In this document: positions 16,474 to 26,379 of the stretch, piece after piece | How the letters are laid out: every line of letters begins with the position of its first letter | Position numbering within the stretch: the first letter of the stretch is position 1 | Source: Camelimonas lactis | GTDB lineage: Bacteria; Pseudomonadota; Alphaproteobacteria; Rhizobiales; Beijerinckiaceae | Assembly (NCBI RefSeq): GCF_004342915.1 | Contig: NZ_SLWL01000017.1 | Coordinates: 1 to 64,000 of the forward strand | Direction: 5' to 3' | DNA: 64,000 bases | Notes under the pieces: generated by a model | What the model saw: the letters and a program-made list of their open reading frames with translations, nothing else | Databases searched by the model: none | What the model was told of the DNA's origin: nothing | Translations under genes and position numbers: made by a program

Positions 16474-19400
16474 TCAGTGAAAATCCCGCGAACCGGGCAG
16501 TATCCTCACGTCTCGTGGATGACGGTGCGCCGGCGCAGCGTCCTGGCCGCCTGTCCGGATGTCGCCGTTGAGACGTTCGAGCAGGTCGCTTTTGTCGATG
16601 ATGTGCTTCGCCATCAGATGCACCACGTTTTCCGGGCTGCGCTCAATCACGCCGGTGATTTCCATGATCCGCGCGCCCATGACCGCGCGGCGAAACCGCG
16701 CGAACATGCGGGCCCAGAGCACGGCGTTGATGACGCCGGTTTCGTCTTCCAGGGTGATGAAGATGGCGTTTCCGGTTCCGGGGCGCTGGCGCACCAGCAC
16801 CACGCCGGTGACGCGCGCCCAGGCGCCCTGACGGCTTTCGTTGCATTGGGCGCAGGTCAGCGCGCCTGGCAGCAGTGGGCGCAGGATCTGCATGGGATGG
16901 CCCTTCAGCGACAGCCGCAGGGTCTGGTAGTCGGCGGCGACGTGTTCGCCCAGCGTCATCTCCGGCAGGCGCTGGTTGACCTCTTCCGCCTGCTCCGGCG
17001 TCGCCGTGGCGAGGAACAGGGGGAGCGGGGCATCGTCGGGCAGGCGCTGCGCCGCCCACAGGGCGGCGCGCCGGTCCAGCCCCATGGAGCGGAAGGCGTC
17101 GGCCTCAGCAAGACGCAGGATGGCCCGGCGGGGCAGGGGCGCGCGCTGCTGGAGCATCTGCATGTCTGGCGGCGGATTATTGCTGCGCTGGCGCGTGGGC
17201 CCTGTCTGGACGGCGCCCGCGCCGCTGGCGATGGCGTTCTGTTCAGCCTGGAAGCTGACGATGGCGTCGGCCCATTCCTGGCGGAAACCGTCGATCTGGC
17301 GAAAGCCGAGGCGCAGGGCGAGGCCGTTTTCGGTGGACTCCAGAGTGTTGTCCCAGTGGCTGTGCGCCACATCGACCGCCAGAACCGTGACGCCATTGTC
17401 CTTCGCATTGCCAATAATCTGCGCCGGGCCATAGAAGCCCATGGGCTGGCTGTTAAGCAGCGCGCAGGCGAAAGCGGCCGGATGATAGCATTTGAGCCAG
17501 GCTGACACGTAGACCAGCAGGGCGAAGGCGGCGGCGTGGCTTTCGGGAAAGCCATAGGAGCCGAACCCCTTGATCTGGGCGAAGCAGCGCTCGGCGAAAT
17601 TCCGGTCGTAGCCACGTTCGACCATGCCATTGACCATCATGTCTTCATAACGGTGCAGCGTGCCGTCGCCGCGAAACGTGCCCATGGCCTTGCGCAGGCC
17701 GTTGGCCTCTGCGCCGCTGAAGCCGGCGGCGACCATGGCGACCTGCATGGCCTGCTCCTGAAACAGCGGCACGCCTTTTGTCCGGCCCAGAACGCTCCGC
17801 AACTCGTTCGGCGGGTGCGGCGGACGCGGCGAAGGATATTCAACCTTTTCGACGCCGGCCCGCCGGCGCAGATAAGGATGCACCATGTCGCCCTGGATCG
17901 GGCCGGGGCGGACGATCGCCACCTGAATCACCAGATCGTAAAACTCTTTTGGCTTCAGGCGCGGCAGCATGTTGATCTGCGCCCGGCTCTCCACCTGGAA
18001 GACGCCGATGGAATCGCCGGTTTGCAGCATGGCGTAGACAGGCGAACTGTTTTCTTCCTGCTCGCTGGTCAGGGCGACGCTGGCCAGATCATGCGCCGCG
18101 CCCGTGTGCTGGCGGATCAGGTCAAAGGCCTTGCGGATGCAGGTGAGCATGCCGAGCGCCAGCACGTCGACCTTGAGCAGACGCAGGGCGTCGATGTCGT
18201 CCTTGTCCCATTCAATGAAGGTGCGGTCGGCCATGGCGGCGTTGCCGATGGGCGCCAGATCATCCAGCCGGCCGCGGGTCAGGATGAAGCCGCCGACGTG
18301 CTGCGACAGGTGCCGGGGAAAGCCGATCAGCCGCGACGCCAGCGCCACGGCGCGGCGGATGGCGGGGTTGCCGGCGTCGAGGCCGGCCTGGGCGATGTGG
18401 CTGTCAGGAATATCCTCGCCATAACTGCCCCACTGGCTGCCGGCGATGCGGGCGGTGACGTCCTCCGTCAGCCCCAGCGCCTTGCCGACCTCACGAATGG
18501 CGCTGCGTGGCCGGTAGCGGATGACGGTGGCGGCGATGCCGGCGCGGTGGCGGCCATAGCGCCCATAAATATACTGGATGATCTCTTCGCGGCGCTCATG
18601 CTCGAAGTCGACGTCGATGTCTGGCGGCTCGCCGCGATCGGTGGACAGGAAGCGGGCAAACAGCAGTTCGTGCTTGTCCGGGTCAACGCTGGTAATGCCG
18701 AGCACGTAACAGACGGCGGAATTGGCGGCCGAACCGCGCCCCTGACAGAGAATGTCGCGCCGCCGCGCCTCCTGCACGATGTCATGAACGGTGAGGAAAT
18801 AGGTGGCGAAGCCAAGCTGGCGGATCAACGCCAGTTCCTCATCCAGCAGGCGTTGCACCTTTTCCGGGACGCCCTGCGGATAACGTGTTTTCACCTTGTC
18901 CCATACCAGATGTTCCAGCCAGCCCTGCGGATCATGGCCTTCTGGAACAGGTTCGTCGGGATATTGGTAGGCGATCTGCGACAGGTCGAAATTGATGCGT
19001 TGCAGGAGGTCGCCGGTGGCGGCGATGGCTTCGGGAGCGTCGCGAAACAGGCGGGCCATGGCGTCCGGCGCCTTCAGCCAACGCTCGGCGTTGGCCTCCA
19101 GCAGCCGGCCCGCCGCCGCGACAGTGGTTTTCTCGCGGATGCAGGTGATGACGTCATGCAGGTCGCGCTGGCCTGGCGCGTGATACAGCACGTCGTTGAC
19201 CGCCAGCAGCCGGGCGCCGGCGCGCGCCGCCATGTCGCGCAGGCGGAACAGCCGGCGCCGGTCATCACCGCGCCGCCACATGCTGGCGCCCAGCCACACG
19301 GCCCCGGGCGCGGCGCCGGCGATCCGTTGCAGCGGCTGCTCCAGTTCCGCCAGCCGCGCCGGGGGCATGACAATCAGTTGCAGGCAGCGCACATCCGCCA

Positions 19401-19851
19401 GCAGGTCATCCAGGGTCAGGTCGCAGGCGCCCTTGCGGGCCCGCCGGGAGCCCTGGGTCAGCAGCCGGGTCAGGCGGCTCCAGCCAGCCAGATTTTCCGG
19501 ATAGACCAGCACATCCGGCGCGCCGTCGCTGAAGGCCAGCCGGGCGCCGGTGATGAGATGGAAGGCGGCGGCGCGATGGCGGATTTCGGCCGCCAGAAGC
19601 GGGTCCCGGGGCAGGTCTTCGGAGGCGCCGGCGGCGTCGAGGCCTTCCTCACGTAGCGACCGGAGCGCGCTCCAGGCGCGCACCACGCCGGCGACGGTGT
19701 TGCGGTCGGCGAGGCCAAGGCCACAATGGCCCTGCATGATGGCGGCCAGCACCAGATCGCGGGGATGCGAAGCGCCGCGCAGGAACGAGAAATTGCTGGT
19801 CGCCGCCAGCTCGGCGTAGGCGGGGACAGGGTTCTGGGCGGCGTTGCTCAT
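16474..19851 (-). CDS. dnaE2: Error-prone DNA polymerase DnaE2 (ImuC)
   Basis: The catalytic subunit of the ImuA-ImuB-DnaE2 damage-tolerance mutasome, which copies past lesions and causes SOS mutagenesis. Its 1125 residues begin with the PHP domain (YAELAATSNFSFLRGASHP). The polymerase aspartates are in PDIDVDF (D411, D413, D415), and an OB-fold region near the C-terminus reads ARVTGVVLVRQRPGTG. The start overlaps the imuB stop by 4 bp, giving the usual imuA-imuB-dnaE2 operon. Control by the LexA box in front of imuA is expected. Confidence 0.95.
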   Translation of the reverse strand: MSNAAQNPVPAYAELAATSNFSFLRGASHPRDLVLAAIMQGHCGLGLADRNTVAGVVRAWSALRSLREEGLDAAGASEDLPRDPLLAAEIRHRAAAFHLITGARLAFSDGAPDVLVYPENLAGWSRLTRLLTQGSRRARKGACDLTLDDLLADVRCLQLIVMPPARLAELEQPLQRIAGAAPGAVWLGASMWRRGDDRRRLFRLRDMAARAGARLLAVNDVLYHAPGQRDLHDVITCIREKTTVAAAGRLLEANAERWLKAPDAMARLFRDAPEAIAATGDLLQRINFDLSQIAYQYPDEPVPEGHDPQGWLEHLVWDKVKTRYPQGVPEKVQRLLDEELALIRQLGFATYFLTVHDIVQEARRRDILCQGRGSAANSAVCYVLGITSVDPDKHELLFARFLSTDRGEPPDIDVDFEHERREEIIQYIYGRYGRHRAGIAATVIRYRPRSAIREVGKALGLTEDVTARIAGSQWGSYGEDIPDSHIAQAGLDAGNPAIRRAVALASRLIGFPRHLSQHVGGFILTRGRLDDLAPIGNAAMADRTFIEWDKDDIDALRLLKVDVLALGMLTCIRKAFDLIRQHTGAAHDLASVALTSEQEENSSPVYAMLQTGDSIGVFQVESRAQINMLPRLKPKEFYDLVIQVAIVRPGPIQGDMVHPYLRRRAGVEKVEYPSPRPPHPPNELRSVLGRTKGVPLFQEQAMQVAMVAAGFSGAEANGLRKAMGTFRGDGTLHRYEDMMVNGMVERGYDRNFAERCFAQIKGFGSYGFPESHAAAFALLVYVSAWLKCYHPAAFACALLNSQPMGFYGPAQIIGNAKDNGVTVLAVDVAHSHWDNTLESTENGLALRLGFRQIDGFRQEWADAIVSFQAEQNAIASGAGAVQTGPTRQRSNNPPPDMQMLQQRAPLPRRAILRLAEADAFRSMGLDRRAALWAAQRLPDDAPLPLFLATATPEQAEEVNQRLPEMTLGEHVAADYQTLRLSLKGHPMQILRPLLPGALTCAQCNESRQGAWARVTGVVLVRQRPGTGNAIFITLEDETGVINAVLWARMFARFRRAVMGARIMEITGVIERSPENVVHLMAKHIIDKSDLLERLNGDIRTGGQDAAPAHRHPRDVRILPGSRDFH

Positions 19852-21644
19852 GGGAACAGGCCATGGATGAACCAGCGCGCCGCCGTCGCGCCGGCGTCTC
19901 CGGGACGGAACAGCCAGAATCGGCGCCCCTCACGATCCTCAACCCGGTAGTAATCGCGCGTGGCGCGAAGAGGGTGGGCGTCATCGGCGGGCGCGTCGTC
20001 GGGTGGCGTGGCGGCCGCTGCCGGCAATGTCCGCCACCATTCGGGCGACAGCCGTTCCGGCCCTTCCGCCGCCGCCACGTCGTGCATCATGCGCCGCCAG
20101 CGAAAGCGCAGCGGATAGCCGTCCGGCGCCGCGTCCATGGCCTCCACCGGTTGCGGCGTGCGGAACAGGTGCAGCGGCCGCGCTGGCGGGTCTTCCGGCG
20201 CAAGGTCGCGCCAGCCGACGCCGGCGCTGGCCAGGCGCGCCGGGCGCAACACGGCGGCGCGTTCTGGCAGATGTGAGCCGCGCGGGCACAGTTTCAGCAC
20301 GGCTTCCGGGCCCAGCCGCGCCGCCAGCCTGTCAGCGAGGCGGCTGATATCTTCCTGGCCGGCTTCCAGTATATGTGTTGCCGGCAATATATTTGCGGGC
20401 AAGCCTGACTGCATGGCGGCCAGGGGCGCGGTTTCGCCGACACAGAGGCGGATCTGGTCGAAACCGAAACCCGGGTCCAGCGGGTCGTCCAGGGCGCCCA
20501 GCCGTTCGCGCAGCAGCAGGCCGACGAGCGCCGGATCGCGCGTCGGCTGGCTGACGGATACGGTGACGGCGCGTTTGACGCCATCCGTCCGGTAGAAGAG
20601 GGCGGTGAAGCGCAGGCCGCCTTGCCCGGCCTGTTCGAGGCGTTGCGCCGCATCCCGCAGCAGGCCGGCGAGCAGCGCCTCCACGTGCTCCTCGCGGGCG
20701 ACAGGCTCAGGCAGGATGCGGTCGATGACGCAGGGCGGCGCCGGCCGTTCCGGCGTGATGCGGATGTCCTCGGCGCCGGTGATGCGGGCCAGCCGGGCCG
20801 GGAACGCGGCGCCGAAGCGGGAGGCGAGACTGACGCTGTCGCGATCGATGATATCGGCGAGCCGCTTCAGCCCGGCGCGCTGCAACGTCCTGTGGCGCCC
20901 TTCGGACAGTTCCAGCGCGGCGACGGGCAGGCGGGCGGTTGCGGCGCGGTCGCCGCCTTCCGGCACGATCAGCGGCGCCTCCCTGGCCGCGAGGGTGAAC
21001 CTGGCCAGGGCCCGGGCGGCCTGGGGCGTCGCCGCCAGGGCGCAATGCACGTGCAGGCCGGCGGCGTGGGCGCGCTGGCGCACCCGGGCGGCCATGGGCG
21101 CCTCGCCGCCCGCCAGATGGGCGCAGCCGGTGATATCCAGCACCAGGCCGTGCGGCGGATCGATGGCGAGCAACGGGGTGAAGCGCTCGAAATCGTCGCG
21201 CAGGCGGGTCAGGAAGGCGTCGTCCAGGTCCGGCCGCGCCGGAACGACCCACAGGGCGGGCGCCAGGGCGCGGGCGTCCGCCAGCGTCATCTGTGGTCGC
21301 AGGCCGGCGGCCAGCGCTTCGGGCGAAACGGCGACAAGACGCATGGCGCCCCTGACCGGCGCAACGAAGACCAGCGGCGGCGCGCCCTGGCGGTTTTTGT
21401 CGCCATTCGCAATCTTGCCGCCGTCGTTGGTGGCGGCGCTTCCGGCCTGGCGGCGCAGGCGGTCGGCCGGCAGGAACGGGAACCACAACGCCAGATAGCG
21501 GCGCCGGGGAGGGCGCGCTCCATGCGGCAAGGCGGCGTCCGCCCCCTGGAACAGCGCCCCGACGTTCTGGTTCGCCGTATCTTTCGCCCAATAGGCGGCG
21601 GCGGCCTCACCCGGAGGCGCCTTCGCGAAACGTTCGTTGCGCAC
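19848..21644 (-). CDS. imuB: ImuB, inactive Y-family polymerase-like mutasome protein
   Basis: Y-family-like protein that lacks catalytic acids and acts as a hub, binding the beta clamp, ImuA and DnaE2. The fold begins RRRYLALWFPFLPADRLRR. I chose GTG 21644 because GGAG lies seven bases upstream; this gives 598 residues and a 38-bp overlap with imuA. A TTG at 21530 would start just before the conserved part. The open frame extends to about 22298, but upstream of 21644 it only shadows imuA. A QRVW-free, proline-rich C-terminus (REGRRFWLFRPGD) matches ImuB tails. Confidence 0.92.
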   Translation of the reverse strand: MRNERFAKAPPGEAAAAYWAKDTANQNVGALFQGADAALPHGARPPRRRYLALWFPFLPADRLRRQAGSAATNDGGKIANGDKNRQGAPPLVFVAPVRGAMRLVAVSPEALAAGLRPQMTLADARALAPALWVVPARPDLDDAFLTRLRDDFERFTPLLAIDPPHGLVLDITGCAHLAGGEAPMAARVRQRAHAAGLHVHCALAATPQAARALARFTLAAREAPLIVPEGGDRAATARLPVAALELSEGRHRTLQRAGLKRLADIIDRDSVSLASRFGAAFPARLARITGAEDIRITPERPAPPCVIDRILPEPVAREEHVEALLAGLLRDAAQRLEQAGQGGLRFTALFYRTDGVKRAVTVSVSQPTRDPALVGLLLRERLGALDDPLDPGFGFDQIRLCVGETAPLAAMQSGLPANILPATHILEAGQEDISRLADRLAARLGPEAVLKLCPRGSHLPERAAVLRPARLASAGVGWRDLAPEDPPARPLHLFRTPQPVEAMDAAPDGYPLRFRWRRMMHDVAAAEGPERLSPEWWRTLPAAAATPPDDAPADDAHPLRATRDYYRVEDREGRRFWLFRPGDAGATAARWFIHGLFP

Positions 21645-22488
21645 GGTCCCACTCCAGTATCCATGTGGCGGGGGCTGCGCCGCCGCGATGGCGCAGCAGG
21701 GTGACGGAGAAGGCGGGGTGGCCGGGGGCGTCGCCCTCCAGCAGGCGCGAGGCGGCCGCCCGCACCGTCCAGCGGCTCCAGGCCGCGCCAGGCGCCGGGT
21801 CGGCGGCGATCCGCACGGCCAGAATGGCGACGCCGCTGCGCGCCGCGACGAGGGCGAGGCGGCGGCTGGCGGTGAGATCAAACGCTTTCGCCGCGCCCCA
21901 GGCGCTGATGATAACCACGCCGACGGCGTTGTAGCGGGCGGCTTCCTCGGCGGCGCCCAGCAGTTCGGGAACCGTGCGGGCGCGGACCAGCAGCAGGGCG
22001 TCGGGGTCAAGGCCGAGATCGGCGAGGCCCTCGCCATGGGGGCGGCCGAGTTCGCGGCCGGCCATGTCGTGAAACGCCCAGACCACGGGCCGCCCCGCCG
22101 CGATGCGGATGGCGTGGCCGGTGGCGAAGCCATGGGCGGCGGGGCCATCGGCGACGCCAGCGAACAGGTCGTGCAGGGCGCCGGGGGCCAGCCAGGCCGG
22201 ATGGCCGTCGCGCCGGGAGATGGAAGCGCCCGCGGCCTGGTCAGGTGGGAACAGGGCGCCGGTTTTTGCTGGCGGATGGTTCTGGCGCGCGTCGACATCC
22301 GCTCCGCCGCAAGGCGTTGCGGCGACGCGCAGGGCCAGGTCCGCTTTCAGCCGGGCCAGCGCCCCGGCGCGCGCCGCATGGGGGCGCCTGTCGCTTCCGG
22401 CCCGCAGCGGCAGCGGAGACGGGCGCGCGGAGGGGCCTCCGTCCAGCGGCTCTGTCCCGGTCAGGCATGAGGCGATATTGTTCTCCAT
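21607..22488 (-). CDS. imuA: ImuA, RecA/SulA-like mutasome protein
   Basis: First gene of the mutasome operon, 293 residues. The RecA-like fold shows ALHDLFAG and the later RAAASRLLEGDAPGHPAFSVTLLRHRGG typical of ImuA. It lacks a good Walker A site, as is usual in the family. ATG 22488 lies inside a LexA box. It is thought to help recruit ImuB and DnaE2 to damaged DNA. Its 3' end overlaps imuB. Confidence 0.9.
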   Translation of the reverse strand: MENNIASCLTGTEPLDGGPSARPSPLPLRAGSDRRPHAARAGALARLKADLALRVAATPCGGADVDARQNHPPAKTGALFPPDQAAGASISRRDGHPAWLAPGALHDLFAGVADGPAAHGFATGHAIRIAAGRPVVWAFHDMAGRELGRPHGEGLADLGLDPDALLLVRARTVPELLGAAEEAARYNAVGVVIISAWGAAKAFDLTASRRLALVAARSGVAILAVRIAADPAPGAAWSRWTVRAAASRLLEGDAPGHPAFSVTLLRHRGGAAPATWILEWDRAQRTFREGASG

Positions 22489-22494
22489 TTGTTC
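22480..22494 (-). promoter_or_regulatory. LexA (SOS) box of the imuA operon
   Basis: The plus strand reads GTTC-TCCATTT-GTTC, an exact match to the alphaproteobacterial LexA site GTTC-N7-GTTC; on the coding strand it is GAAC-N7-GAAC. It covers the imuA start codon (22486-22488), so LexA bound here would block the start of the gene itself. Confidence 0.85.
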
Positions 22495-22666
22495 TTTATA
22501 GCGCCGCCTGACAGGCAGGAGTCAAGAGCAAGAAGCAGGCGCAGGAGGCAGGCAGCAGGGCCGCCTGACTCCTGCGCCTGATGGCGGAAAACCGTCATGG
22601 AAAGGGGGCGCGGTTATCGCGTATCCCTATGGGGATAAACATTGATTTCATCGCTCTGGCCGCGCC

Positions 22667-23869
22667 TCACGGGCTGGAGGCGCCCTGTCCGGCCCGGGAT
22701 TGCCTGCGTGACGCAGGGGCCGCAACCCCGCCGCCGGCGGTTTCCCGCCCAGCCGCCTCTTCTTCCACCGCCTGTTTCTCCGCCGCCGCCCGCTCCCGCG
22801 CCAGCAGGGCCTGCTTGCGCGCCACGCCCCAGCGATAGCCGGAAACATCGCCGTCGGTGCGGATAATGCGATGGCAGGGCGTCGCCACCGCCACCGGGTT
22901 GGCGCCGCAGGCCTGGGCCACGGCCCGCACGGCGCTGGGCTGGCCGATGCGGCGGGCGATTTCGGCGTAGGTGGCGGTTTCGCCGGCTGGAATGGCGCGC
23001 AACGCCTGCCAGACCCGCTGCTGGAACGCCGTGCCGCGCATGTCCAGCGGCAGGTCGACCGGCGTGGACGGGTTCTCGACAAGGGCGACGACGCGGGCGA
23101 CGAGGCCGCCAAAATCCGGGTCGTCGCCGACGAGCAGGGCGTTGGGGAAGCGGTCCTGGAAGGCGCGGATCAGCGCCTCCGGGTCGTCGCCCATGCTGAT
23201 GGCGCAGACGCCCCGGTCGCTGGCGCCGACCAGCAATGCGCCCAATGTGCAGCGGGCGATGCAGAAGCGGATGCGGGCATCCTTGCCGCCCTTGCGGAAG
23301 GCGGTCGGCGTCATGCCCAGCATGTCCGCTGATTTCTCGTAAAAGCGGCTGCTGGAGCCGAAGCCCGCTTCGTAAATGGCCGCCGTGACGCCGCCACTGG
23401 CGCCGAGGCTTTCGCGCATCTTCTGCGCCTGCAGGCCGGCGCGCCAGGCAACCGGCGTCACGCCGGTGATGGCCTTGAAATGCCGGTGGAACGCGAAGGG
23501 ACTCATGCCGACCGCCGCCGCCAGCCGCGCGACGGTCAGCGGCGTCTCGCTGGCGGCGATCAACCGGCAGGCGCGGGCGATCGCCGCCGCGTGGCGCTCC
23601 GCCAGCGAGGGGCCGTCCGGACAACAGCGACGGCAGGGGCGGAAGCCGGCCGCCTCCGCCGTCGGTCCGTCGGCGAAAAAGCGCACGTTCTCCCGCCGGG
23701 CATGGCGGGCGGGGCAGGAGGGGCGGCAGTAAACGCCCGTGGTCCGCACCGCATAGACGAAGGCGCCGTCCTGCGCCGCGTCGCGGGCCAGCACGGCGCG
23801 CCAGCGGGCGTCGTCGGTCGCGGGAGCAATGTCCTTGCGGGCGTTGTCGATGTTCCGGGCGTCGGTCAT
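22667..23869 (-). CDS. ada: Ada-type methylphosphotriester/O6-methylguanine-DNA methyltransferase and regulator
   Basis: Repairs alkylated DNA and activates its own gene. Domains in order: an Ada zinc domain with C48, C52, C79 and C82 (YCRPSC ... CRRC); an AraC-type helix-turn-helix (about 88-185); and an alkyltransferase domain with the acceptor C332 in ATPCHRII. The last 35 or so residues are an Ala/Glu-rich tail beyond the usual 350-residue Ada. ATG 23869 has a GGGA eight bases upstream; the frame is open to an ATG at 23947, but the extra residues are not Ada-like. It lies behind imuA on the same strand, with its stop 178 bp upstream of the imuA start. Confidence 0.92.
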   Translation of the reverse strand: MTDARNIDNARKDIAPATDDARWRAVLARDAAQDGAFVYAVRTTGVYCRPSCPARHARRENVRFFADGPTAEAAGFRPCRRCCPDGPSLAERHAAAIARACRLIAASETPLTVARLAAAVGMSPFAFHRHFKAITGVTPVAWRAGLQAQKMRESLGASGGVTAAIYEAGFGSSSRFYEKSADMLGMTPTAFRKGGKDARIRFCIARCTLGALLVGASDRGVCAISMGDDPEALIRAFQDRFPNALLVGDDPDFGGLVARVVALVENPSTPVDLPLDMRGTAFQQRVWQALRAIPAGETATYAEIARRIGQPSAVRAVAQACGANPVAVATPCHRIIRTDGDVSGYRWGVARKQALLARERAAAEKQAVEEEAAGRETAGGGVAAPASRRQSRAGQGASSP

Positions 23870-24045
23870 GGCGTGCATCCCGTTGTCGGCGGTGGCCATC
23901 GCCCTGATGGCCCCTGTCGACGGTGATCCTGGGGCGCCGGCGCCCACCGCGCACTCCGGAGGCTGCTTTCAAATTTGCCGGCGCAAATCTGGCGCACAGA
24001 CGTCCAACATATGAAGCCGGAGGCCGCCGCGCCATGCGCATTGCC

Positions 24046-24084
24046 CTGAAAAGCAAAAACCGGCGCGATCTGCATCGCGCCGGT
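24046..24084 (-). terminator. Rho-independent terminator of leuA
   Basis: Read on the minus strand, an 11-bp perfect GC-rich stem (ACCGGCGCGAT paired with ATCGCGCCGGT, 4-nt loop, 24059-24084) is followed by TTTTTGCTTTT. It lies about 230 bp past the leuA stop. Confidence 0.85.
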
Positions 24085-24157
24085 CTGGAGGGTCAGAAGC
24101 CGGAGGGGCCGCCGGTGAACCCCGTTCCACCGGCGGCGCCTGATCTTTTCAACCGAC

Positions 24158-24240
24158 TTCCGGGCCGAAGCGTTTCCAGGCCCGAAGCTTTTCCGGGTCC
24201 AAGAGTTTCCGGGTCCAGGCGTTTCCAGGTCGCGGCGTTT
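24158..24240. repeat. Degenerate tandem repeat, unit about 17 bp
   Basis: About five imperfect copies of a unit like CGTTTCCAGGCCCGAAG (units near 24158, 24171, 24188, 24205 and 24220; lengths 15-17 bp). It lies between the leuA stop and the terminator stem, so it would be part of the leuA 3' untranslated RNA. Confidence 0.7.
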
Positions 24241-24316
24241 TCTCCATGAAAAGCGCAAGCCGCCTTTCATGAAAATGCGTCATGGCCGGTTGTCGTGGCT
24301 GGTTGTCCTGGCCCGG

Positions 24317-25990
24317 TTATTGCGCGCCATTCAGCGCGCTGACCAGCGCCTTCAGCGAGGCGGTGGCCACGTCCGGGTCAACGCCGACCCCGAACACGCT
24401 GCGGTCGTCCGCCGTGCGGCATTCGACATAGGCGGCCGCCTGGGAGTCGGCGCCGCGCCGCAGGGCGTGCTCGTCGTAATTGACCACCTCGATGCCGACG
24501 CCGAAGCGGGCGTTGATGGCGTCCACCGCGCTGGAGATCAGGCCGTTGCCGCGTCCGGCGATCGGGATTTCCTCGCCATCGACGCGGATGCGGCCGGTGA
24601 AGGCGCGCTCGCCGCCGCCCCGGCGCACGCCGCCGCCTTCATACTCCACCAGTTCGTAGCGCTGCGGGCCCTTCAGATGGTAGGCGTCCTGGAAGATGTC
24701 CCAGATGTCGGCCGAGGTCATCTCGCGGGCCGTCTCGTCGGCGCGGGCCTGGACGCGGCGGCTCATGTCCACCTGCAGGCGGCGCGGCAGCTTCAGGCCG
24801 TGGTCCTGCTCCAGCACCCAGGCGACGCCGCCCTTGCCGGACTGGCTGTTGACGCGGATCACCGCCTCATAGCTCTCGCCGATGTCGGCCGGGTCCAGCG
24901 CCAGATAGGGCATTTCCCAGACGCCGTCATTGCGCTTCGCGTGGGCGTCGAAGCCCTTCTTGATGGCGTCCTGATGCGAACCGGAGAAGGCGGTGAACAC
25001 CAGCTCGCCGGCGTAAGGGTGACGCGGGTGCACCGGCAGTTCGTTGCAATACTCGGCGGTTTTGACCACGGCGCGCATGTCCTCGAAGCGCAGCTCCGGG
25101 TCGACGCCATGGGTGTACAGGTTCATGGCCAGGGTCACCAGGTCGACGTTGCCGGTGCGCTCGCCATTGCCGAACAGGCAGCCCTCGACGCGGTCGGCGC
25201 CGGCCAGCAGGGCCATCTCCGCCGCCGCGACCCCGGTGCCGCGGTCGTTGTGCGGATGCACCGAGATGACGACGCTGTCACGGCGCGAAATGTGGCGGCA
25301 GAACCACTCGATCTGGTCGGCGTAGACATTGGGCAGGGCGACTTCGACCGTCGCCGGCAGGTTCAGGATGACCTTGTTGTCCGGCGTCGGTTGCAGCACG
25401 TCCAGCACGCGCTCGCAGATCTCCAGGGCGAACTCCGGTTCGGCCATGCTGAAGGTTTCGGGCGAATATTCGAAGGTCCAGCGGGTTTCCGGCCGCTTCG
25501 CCGCCTCTTCCTTCATCTGGGTGACGCCGGCGATGGCCAGATCGATGATCTGCTGTTTCTCCATGCCAAACACCACGCGACGGAACAGCGGCGCGATGGC
25601 GTTATACAGATGGACGATGGCGCTGTGGGCGCCTTCCAGCGCCTCGAAGGTGCGGCTGATCAGGTCCGGGCGCGACTGGGTCAGCACCTGAATGGTGACG
25701 TCCGGCGGGATCATGTCGTTGTCGATCAGTCTGCGCACGAAGTCGAAATCGGTCTGCGAGGCCGAGGCGAAGCCGACTTCGATTTCCTTGAAGCCGATGT
25801 CGACCAGGGTGTTGTAGAACCGGACCTTCTTCTCGACATCCATGGGGTTGGCCAGGGACTGGTTGCCGTCGCGCAGGTCGCTCGACAGCCAGCGCGGCGC
25901 CCTGGTGATGCGCTTCGACGGCCACTGGCGGTCGTTCAGTTCAAAGCCCGGCGAATAGGGCTGATATTTGCTCTGCGGGTTGTTCAGCAT
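24317..25990 (-). CDS. leuA: 2-isopropylmalate synthase (LeuA type 2)
   Basis: First committed enzyme of leucine synthesis, condensing acetyl-CoA with 2-oxoisovalerate. The 557 residues match the longer LeuA2 branch shared by actinobacteria and some proteobacteria. The TIM-barrel motif is [12 protein letters not shown] near residue 40, the metal-binding HPHNDRGTG lies near 245, and a C-terminal regulatory (leucine-binding) domain begins near 430. It is a single gene with its own terminator. A small leucine-containing leader peptide upstream suggests attenuation control. Confidence 0.95.
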   Translation of the reverse strand: MLNNPQSKYQPYSPGFELNDRQWPSKRITRAPRWLSSDLRDGNQSLANPMDVEKKVRFYNTLVDIGFKEIEVGFASASQTDFDFVRRLIDNDMIPPDVTIQVLTQSRPDLISRTFEALEGAHSAIVHLYNAIAPLFRRVVFGMEKQQIIDLAIAGVTQMKEEAAKRPETRWTFEYSPETFSMAEPEFALEICERVLDVLQPTPDNKVILNLPATVEVALPNVYADQIEWFCRHISRRDSVVISVHPHNDRGTGVAAAEMALLAGADRVEGCLFGNGERTGNVDLVTLAMNLYTHGVDPELRFEDMRAVVKTAEYCNELPVHPRHPYAGELVFTAFSGSHQDAIKKGFDAHAKRNDGVWEMPYLALDPADIGESYEAVIRVNSQSGKGGVAWVLEQDHGLKLPRRLQVDMSRRVQARADETAREMTSADIWDIFQDAYHLKGPQRYELVEYEGGGVRRGGGERAFTGRIRVDGEEIPIAGRGNGLISSAVDAINARFGVGIEVVNYDEHALRRGADSQAAAYVECRTADDRSVFGVGVDPDVATASLKALVSALNGAQ

Positions 25991-26162
25991 GGGTCGTCAT
26001 CCGGTGTCAGACGGGCGGAGCGCCAGTTTCGGGGCGTCGCCTCGCCGCGGGCGCGCGGCGGAAACAAGAGGGAAGCGTGCTGGCCTCGAATCCGGGACGG
26101 GGCGTCCGGTTCGTCCATACAGCCGCCGGGCAGCCGTCAGTCCCGGCGACTGCCAAAAAGTC

Positions 26163-26220
26163 GGGCCATGTTCAGCCAAGGGCCCATGCTCAGCCAGGGG
26201 CCGACGTCCAGCCAGGGGCC
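26163..26220. repeat. 18-bp tandem repeat in the leuA leader region
   Basis: Three units of 17-18 bp beginning GGGCC and ending CAGCCA(A/G), at 26163, 26180 and 26198, with a partial fourth. On the leuA strand the GGGCC/GGCCC ends can pair with one another in more than one way, and the last copy is followed by CTTTTT (26154-26159 on the plus strand is an A-run). This could be a terminator with competing folds. Confidence 0.65.
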
Positions 26221-26350
26221 AGGGAACGGGCGCGCGCACGCGCCTTCCGCGACCGGCGCACGGTTCATGACGCCAGCAACAGTGGCGCGCGACCGGATCA
26301 ATTTTTCAGAAAACATCACACCATCCACTGGCGTTTTAAATGACACGCGA

Positions 26351-26379
26351 CAAAACCCCGCCTTCCTCAGAAGGACGGG
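26351..26379 (-). promoter_or_regulatory. Leader hairpin with T-run (possible leu attenuator part)
   Basis: On the minus strand, CCCGTCCTTC and GAAGGCGGGG form a stem with a 2x2 mismatch and a 4-nt loop, followed by TTTTG. The stop codon of the leader peptide is in the loop. The hairpin may be a pause or termination site; a ribosome at the stop codon would disrupt it. Confidence 0.45.

Larger units (their letters stand above)
23870..24316. other. Intergenic region between ada and leuA
   Basis: No gene is evident in these 447 bp. It holds the leuA terminator (24046-24084), a degenerate tandem repeat (24158-24240) and presumably the ada promoter, which I could not pinpoint. Confidence 0.6.

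Noticed and set aside
17536-19656. 706-residue open frame on the plus strand across dnaE2
   Set aside because: It is antisense to the highly conserved dnaE2 gene and its translation has no domain or motif; long antisense frames are expected at this GC content.
19848-22298. 816-residue version of ImuB
   Set aside because: The first 218 codons only shadow imuA in another frame and are Pro/Ala-rich; GTG 21644 with GGAG upstream gives a normal ImuB.
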